Origin: JAGTRI01 sp964580405
Lineage (GTDB): Archaea; Thermoproteota; Bathyarchaeia; Bathyarchaeales; DTEX01
Direction: 5' to 3'
Assembly: GCA_964580405.1 (NCBI GenBank)
Contig: CAZOKM010000060.1
Span: 1 to 10,304 of the forward strand
Length of the DNA: 10,304 nt
Shown here: one piece after another, positions 6,674 through 10,304 of the stretch
How positions within the stretch are numbered: the first letter of the stretch is position 1
Layout of the letters: each line of letters begins with the position of its first letter
The notes under the pieces: generated by a model
Seen by the model: the letters and a program-made list of their open reading frames with translations, nothing else
What the model was told of the DNA's origin: nothing
Database searches by the model: none
Program-made: the position numbers and the translations under genes

Positions 6674-8674
6674 CTACACGAGCTTTTTGACGGCAGCGAT
6701 AATCTTTTCTTTACTCGGTATCGCCACAGCCTCCAGCACCGGGCTCATGGGTATCGGCACGTCCTCCCCCGCGACCCTCACGACTGGCGCGTCGAGGTAG
6801 TCGAAAGCCTTCTCAATAATCTGAGCCACTATCTCCGCTCCCACGCCGCAAGTGCGGTAGCCCTCATGAACCACGACGGCTTTACTCGTCTTCTTAACCG
6901 AGCCGATAACGGTTTCAGCGTCGAACGGCTTCAGCGAACGCGGGTCAACAACTTCCACGCTGATTCCCTCCTTGGCGAGCTCCTCTGCCGCCTCCAGGGC
7001 TAGGAGGACCATCCTCGAATAGGCAACTACCGTAACGTCGGAGCCCTCCCTCTTCACGTCCGCGACCCCGAGCGGGACAGTGTATTCCTCTTCTGGCACC
7101 TCGCCTTCCGTGCCGTAGAGTAGCTTCTGCTCGATGAACATGACGGGGTTGTCGTCCCTGATGCAAGTCTTTAATAATCCCTTGGCGTCGAACGGCGTCG
7201 AAGGCATCACCACGAAGAGCCCGGGGATGTGCTCGTACCACGCCTCAAGGCTCTGGGAGTGGTGCTCAGCTATGCCCCTTCCTGCTCCTCCCTGCGTGCG
7301 GTAGACGACGGGAACAATTGACTTCCCGCCGAACATGTAGCGGTTCTTGGCTGCGATGTTGATGATCTGGTCCGTGGCAATCGTCGAAAAGTCGATGTAC
7401 ATGATCTCCGCGACAGGTCTCATCCCCGTCATTGCAGCGCCAGCTGCTGCGCCTGCGATGGCTGCCTCAGAAATCGGCGTGTCCCTCACCCGCTCTTCCC
7501 CGAATTCTTGGTAGAGCCCGTTGGTGACCTTGTAGGCGCCGCCGTAGATGGCGATGTCCTCGCCCATGACGAACACCCTCTCGTCCCTCAGCATCTCCTC
7601 CCTCAGCGCCTCGTTTAAGGCCTGAACGTACCGTATCTTCTTCATCTTCACGCCCCTGCTTTTGGCTTCGGCAAGGGTTTTGATGGATGTTTTCGGGTCA
7701 ACGTAGACGTCTGTGTAGAGTCCTTCGAAGAGCGACTCTACAGGCGGGTACGGGCTGCCGAGGGAGAACTTTTCGGCTTCGTTGATTTCGTTCGTCACCG
7801 ACTCTTCAAGTGTCTCGACCTGCTTCTGGGTCATGACTCCCTGCTCGACGAGCTTCTTCTCGAAGCTGGCTATTGAGTCGCGGGTCCTCCATATCTGCTC
7901 CTCCTCCCTTGTTCGGTATGCCTTCGGGTCGCCCTTGGAGTGACCGTAGTACCTGTATGTTTTGCACTCGACGAAGGTCGGTCCCTCTCCTCTCCGAGCT
8001 CTTTCGACGGCTTCGAATACCTTCTTCTTTACGTCGAGGACGTCCATGCCGTCCGCGATCACGCCCGGGATGTTGTAACCCTTGGCCCTTTCGACGAGGT
8101 CCGTGAACGGGAAGGCTCTGGTTACGGCGGTGGACATGCCATAGAGGTTGTTCTCGCAGACGAAAATTACTGGGAGGTTCCAGATTGCCGCCATGTTAAC
8201 GGACTCGTGGAATGCGCTCGTGTTCGTCGCGCCGTCGCCGAAGAAGCACAAAACGACCTTGCCGGTCTTCTGGAGCTTCATGGACAGCCCAGCGCCCGTT
8301 GCAACAGGAATGTTTGAGCCCACGATTCCCGTGGCGCCCAGGTTCCCTGCTTTGACGTCGGCGATGTGCATCGAGCCGCCTTTGCCCTTGCAGTAGCCCG
8401 TGGCTTTGCCGCACAGCTCCGCAAGCATGAGCTTGGGGTCTCCGCCCTTCGCGATGCAGTGCCCGTGCCCCCTGTGAGTGCTGGTGATGTAATCGTCGCC
8501 TCGGATGGCTGCGACTGCGCCGACCGCCACGGCTTCCTGACCGACGTAGAGGTGCGAGGCTCCCTTGACGATGTCCCGGCTGAGCAGGTCGTTGACCTTT
8601 TCCTCGAAGAACCTGATTCTGAGCATCTTTTCAAGGTACCCAACCAGTTCGCTTGACTCATGGCTTTCCTGCAC
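6674..8674 (-). CDS. Fused E1 alpha-beta subunit of a thiamine-diphosphate 2-oxoacid/acetoin dehydrogenase
   Basis: A single 666-residue chain joins two subunits that are usually separate. The alpha half (about 1-320) carries the thiamine-diphosphate motif from GDGA (146-149) to NN (175-176), the HRGHGH loop (67-72) and the active-site loop YYGHSKGDP (242-250). A linker leads to the beta half at about Met344. That half has the cofactor-activating Glu403 in TPISEA and catalytic His472 in EHHSQS. The enzyme would decarboxylate a 2-oxoacid or cleave acetoin and pass the acyl group to a lipoyl E2. The overall wording is closest to acetoin dehydrogenase/pyruvate dehydrogenase E1; substrate not decidable. 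GTG at 8674 is chosen because GGAGGA lies 6 nt upstream; the frame also offers TTG at 8701, nine codons earlier, with a weaker site. No E2 or E3 gene is in view. It follows the GH4 gene on the same strand by 72 bp. Stop TAG. Confidence 0.93.
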   Translation of the reverse strand: MQESHESSELVGYLEKMLRIRFFEEKVNDLLSRDIVKGASHLYVGQEAVAVGAVAAIRGDDYITSTHRGHGHCIAKGGDPKLMLAELCGKATGYCKGKGGSMHIADVKAGNLGATGIVGSNIPVATGAGLSMKLQKTGKVVLCFFGDGATNTSAFHESVNMAAIWNLPVIFVCENNLYGMSTAVTRAFPFTDLVERAKGYNIPGVIADGMDVLDVKKKVFEAVERARRGEGPTFVECKTYRYYGHSKGDPKAYRTREEEQIWRTRDSIASFEKKLVEQGVMTQKQVETLEESVTNEINEAEKFSLGSPYPPVESLFEGLYTDVYVDPKTSIKTLAEAKSRGVKMKKIRYVQALNEALREEMLRDERVFVMGEDIAIYGGAYKVTNGLYQEFGEERVRDTPISEAAIAGAAAGAAMTGMRPVAEIMYIDFSTIATDQIINIAAKNRYMFGGKSIVPVVYRTQGGAGRGIAEHHSQSLEAWYEHIPGLFVVMPSTPFDAKGLLKTCIRDDNPVMFIEQKLLYGTEGEVPEEEYTVPLGVADVKREGSDVTVVAYSRMVLLALEAAEELAKEGISVEVVDPRSLKPFDAETVIGSVKKTSKAVVVHEGYRTCGVGAEIVAQIIEKAFDYLDAPVVRVAGEDVPIPMSPVLEAVAIPSKEKIIAAVKKLV

Positions 8675-8680
8675 GCCGAA

Positions 8681-8686
8681 TCCTCC
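8681..8686 (-). promoter_or_regulatory. Shine-Dalgarno site deciding the E1 fusion start
   Basis: GGAGGA on the minus strand sits 6 nt before GTG at 8674, the strongest ribosome site visible near this gene. The alternative TTG at 8701 has only AAAGG, about 6-7 nt upstream. Confidence 0.6.
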
Positions 8687-8713
8687 AATCCAGTTACTCA
8701 AACTAACCTTTTC

Positions 8714-8721
8714 TTAATAAA
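8714..8721 (-). promoter_or_regulatory. Putative box A of the E1 fusion gene
   Basis: TTTATTAA on the minus strand is centred near 8717, between the GH4 stop and the E1 gene. Transcription would begin near 8691, downstream of the TTG at 8701 and upstream of the Shine-Dalgarno at 8686-8681. This gives a leader of about 17 nt and independently favours the GTG start. It suggests E1 can be transcribed separately from GH4 even though the two may also be co-transcribed. Confidence 0.4.
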
Positions 8722-8746
8722 GTTCGCCATAAACCTTTCAGCGGTT

Positions 8747-10087
8747 TCATCGGAAATGCGCCTTCAGGTCTTCGTTGAACGGCAGAGCCAGCAGGTCTTC
8801 CACGGCTTTTTCAGCCTGTTCGTAGCTTCGGGTCTTGTGGTTCCAAAGGACCATGTTGACTAGGGCTTCTTTGTTGTGGCTGAGGAAGGCTTCAAGCCCA
8901 AGTTCCATTCTATGCACGCACGTCCCTAGAATCTGCAGTGTGAGGCGCTTTGGCAGCTGCCCAACTTGGACTGGCTGAACGCCGCGTCCACTCACTAAGC
9001 CTGGAACCTCGACCACAACGTCGTCGGCGAATCCTGCTAATGCGCCCTTGTTTGGCACGTTCACTTGGTACTTTGCTTCGTTGCCGTTGACTAAGGCGTC
9101 GATTATCGGGATGTGCTGTTCGTTGCTTGCTTTCGGAGGGAACTCGCTTGTGACGGGCGTTGACGGGTCGTTGTAGAGGCGGTTCATTCTGTCGATGTGT
9201 TTGCTTAAGCCTTCAAGGTAGTAGTCCCAACCCGTCTTCGAAAGGAACCCGCCGTGCTTGTTGAACCACTTCCTCATCGCTTGGTCGTCAGCGTGGTACC
9301 ACCACGCGAAAGTCGGGTTCTGCTGAACCGTGTCGCCGACGGGGAACCGCTCGAAAATCCTGTAGAGGTTCACCGCCGCACGGGACATTTCGCCGTCAAG
9401 GGGGCTTCCGTCCCACGTACTCCAGTACTCCTCGGCTTTTTCCTCAATCCACCCGTCAATCAACGGATAAGCATCCTCACCATCGCAGCGAAAGTCAGTC
9501 AGCCATATGCAGTGGTTCACGCCTGGCGCTTGAAAGGTGACTTTGCTGGGGTCAATCCCTATGACGCTTGCGATGCGGTAAGCTCCGTGGTGACCGTGGC
9601 ACAGTCCAATGACCTTCGTCTTGGTTTCTCTGGTCATGAGCGTGCAGCCGTCGAAGACGGGGTTCCCAGCCTGGATGAGCCACGCGTCGGGGCACGCGTC
9701 TTCCATGTCCTTTGCGACGCTAAGCATCAGCTGAAGCTGATGGAAGTATCCTCCTAAGCCCACTCCCCTGTGATACCCGTGTTTCTCGCCGACCAGCCTT
9801 TCTGCCTCCGCGTTCGAGTGCCCCCCGACGAGTGCCGTGTTGATTACGAAGTCGGCGTCCTTCAGCGCTTCCTCCCTTTCAAGGGTCTTCTCGAGCTTCA
9901 GGTCAGCCTTCAGCTCATCTCTGAATCTGCGTGCAAGACCGTGAACGAGGTCGAGTCTTTCCTTGTCCACGTCCATTAGGCAGACGGTGCTGCCCCTCAG
10001 TCCCTCTTTTAGGCACACGTCTCTCACGAGGCTCATCGAGAACTGGGCGCTTCCAGCCCCAATGATGCTTATTTTTACGTCCGTCAT
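8747..10087 (-). CDS. GH4 NAD+- and metal-dependent glycosidase (alpha-galactosidase/alpha-glucosidase-like)
   Basis: A 446-residue enzyme of glycoside hydrolase family 4, which cleaves glycosides by NAD+-assisted redox elimination with a divalent metal, usually Mn2+. The N-terminus is a Rossmann fold: ISIIGAGSAQFS (6-17), with the acidic end of strand 2 at MDVDKERL (38-45). GNPV (141-144) contributes the conserved Asn, and Cys163-His164 in GLCHGHHG with His192 in GVNHCIWL supply the metal-site pattern. The length is normal and no signal peptide is present, so it acts in the cytoplasm. Specificity in this family varies (alpha-galactoside, alpha-glucoside, alpha-glucuronide, 6-phospho-sugars). 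The sequence reads most like the non-phosphorylated alpha-galactosidase/alpha-glucosidase branch, but that is inference. Start ATG at 10087 with AGGG 8 nt upstream and a second purine run (GAAGG) nearer; stop TGA. It lies upstream of the E1 fusion on the same strand. Confidence 0.92.
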   Translation of the reverse strand: MTDVKISIIGAGSAQFSMSLVRDVCLKEGLRGSTVCLMDVDKERLDLVHGLARRFRDELKADLKLEKTLEREEALKDADFVINTALVGGHSNAEAERLVGEKHGYHRGVGLGGYFHQLQLMLSVAKDMEDACPDAWLIQAGNPVFDGCTLMTRETKTKVIGLCHGHHGAYRIASVIGIDPSKVTFQAPGVNHCIWLTDFRCDGEDAYPLIDGWIEEKAEEYWSTWDGSPLDGEMSRAAVNLYRIFERFPVGDTVQQNPTFAWWYHADDQAMRKWFNKHGGFLSKTGWDYYLEGLSKHIDRMNRLYNDPSTPVTSEFPPKASNEQHIPIIDALVNGNEAKYQVNVPNKGALAGFADDVVVEVPGLVSGRGVQPVQVGQLPKRLTLQILGTCVHRMELGLEAFLSHNKEALVNMVLWNHKTRSYEQAEKAVEDLLALPFNEDLKAHFR

Positions 10088-10134
10088 TTCCTTCGCCCTA
10101 AATCAGTTACATGTTGCTCTAGCTAAGAAATGGA

Positions 10135-10149
10135 ACACAATTATTGTGT
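10135..10149 (-). promoter_or_regulatory. Perfect 15-nt inverted repeat in the GH4 promoter (candidate operator/box A)
   Basis: ACACAAT-T-ATTGTGT has 7-bp arms around one base, centred 55 bp upstream of the GH4 ATG. Its AT-rich core can serve as a box A, putting transcription start near 10116 and a leader of about 28 nt. A repressor bound here would occlude the TATA site. The 119-bp gap otherwise holds only T-rich sequence just after the stop of the upstream gene. The regulator is not visible in this window. Confidence 0.45.
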
Positions 10150-10206
10150 CCTCGGATGAACATTTTATCGATTGTATTCGTGAACCAAGAAAAAGATTTT
10201 GTAGTT

Positions 10207-10304
10207 TTAACTTGCGGTTTCCTTAATCCACTCGTCCAGTTTTCTTCTCGCTTCTTCGTCGGGTATCTGGACTGGCGGGTGCTTCATGAAGTATGCCGAG
10301 GCGT
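10207..10304 (-). CDS. C-terminal end of an unrecognised protein (5' part outside the window)
   Basis: The minus-strand frame enters from the right edge and gives 32 residues ending ...RRKLDEWIKETAS and TAA at 10209-10207. The stretch AYFMKHPPVQIPDEEARRK is charged and helix-prone with a Pro-rich turn, typical of the tail of a soluble enzyme, but it is too short for a family call. It is on the same strand as GH4, 119 bp upstream of it. A T-rich stretch (CTTTTTCTTGG) directly after its stop could be its terminator. Confidence 0.6.
   Translation of the reverse strand, partial: ASAYFMKHPPVQIPDEEARRKLDEWIKETAS

Noticed and set aside
6635..6676. TAG stops of the second GT2 and E1 genes as recoded sense codons
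   Set aside because: Both proteins end at the expected family lengths, and continuing would run antisense into the convergent neighbour.
5083..8936. The 13-mer CCTAGAATCTGCA in the GT2 leader and again inside GH4
   Set aside because: One 13-base match is expected by chance in a window this size, and one copy lies in well-conserved coding sequence.
9254..9757. A long plus-strand frame (167 codons) antisense to GH4
   Set aside because: It lies wholly within the GH4 gene, which has clear family motifs; the antisense frame has none and no ribosome site. Similar antisense frames over GH2 (2322-2726) and E1 (7940-8317) were rejected for the same reason.

Overview
The window looks archaeal, most plausibly a mesophilic or moderately thermophilic Thermoproteota-type genome such as Bathyarchaeia. 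That placement is an inference from style, not from a marker gene. The supporting signs are AT-rich TATA-like (box A) elements about 26-28 bp upstream of expected transcript starts, very short predicted leaders, purine-rich Shine-Dalgarno sites 6-9 nt before starts, and a compact tRNA-Asp. No mobile element, CRISPR array, rRNA or integration scar was seen.

Layout, left to right. (1) Positions 1-1254 (+) hold most of a membrane family-2 glycosyltransferase that begins before the window. It is intact in every catalytic motif but interrupted by a single in-frame TAG at 652-654. (2) A complete tRNA-Asp(GTC) lies at 1363-1440 with its own promoter. (3) A GH2 beta-mannosidase runs at 1611-4127 (-). 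(4) A small iron-sulfur flavoprotein/NAD(P)H-dependent FMN reductase lies at 4317-4892 (-). (5) A second, intact membrane GT2 synthase runs at 5177-6637 (+), divergent from the flavoprotein and convergent with the next gene. (6) A single-chain fusion of the E1 alpha and beta subunits of a thiamine-diphosphate 2-oxoacid/acetoin dehydrogenase lies at 6674-8674 (-). (7) A GH4 NAD+/metal-dependent glycosidase, alpha-galactosidase/alpha-glucosidase-like, lies at 8747-10087 (-), behind a perfect 15-nt inverted repeat. (8) The C-terminal end of an unrecognised gene enters from the right edge (10207-10304, -).

How the genes may work together (inference). The minus-strand genes look catabolic. A cytoplasmic beta-mannosidase and a cytoplasmic GH4 glycosidase could trim imported mannose- and galactose-containing oligosaccharides, and the E1 fusion could act on a 2-oxoacid or acetoin further down the pathway. 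The two plus-strand GT2 genes encode processive, membrane-embedded polysaccharide synthases that would build a surface or exported glycan. Of the two, only the copy at 5177-6637 is visibly intact.

The most unusual observation is the lone TAG in an otherwise well-preserved glycosyltransferase. It may be a fresh nonsense mutation, an assembly error or a recoded codon. Two neighbouring genes end at TAG in positions where read-through makes no sense, so TAG is normally a stop here. Nothing in the window amounts to a clearly new multi-gene system.
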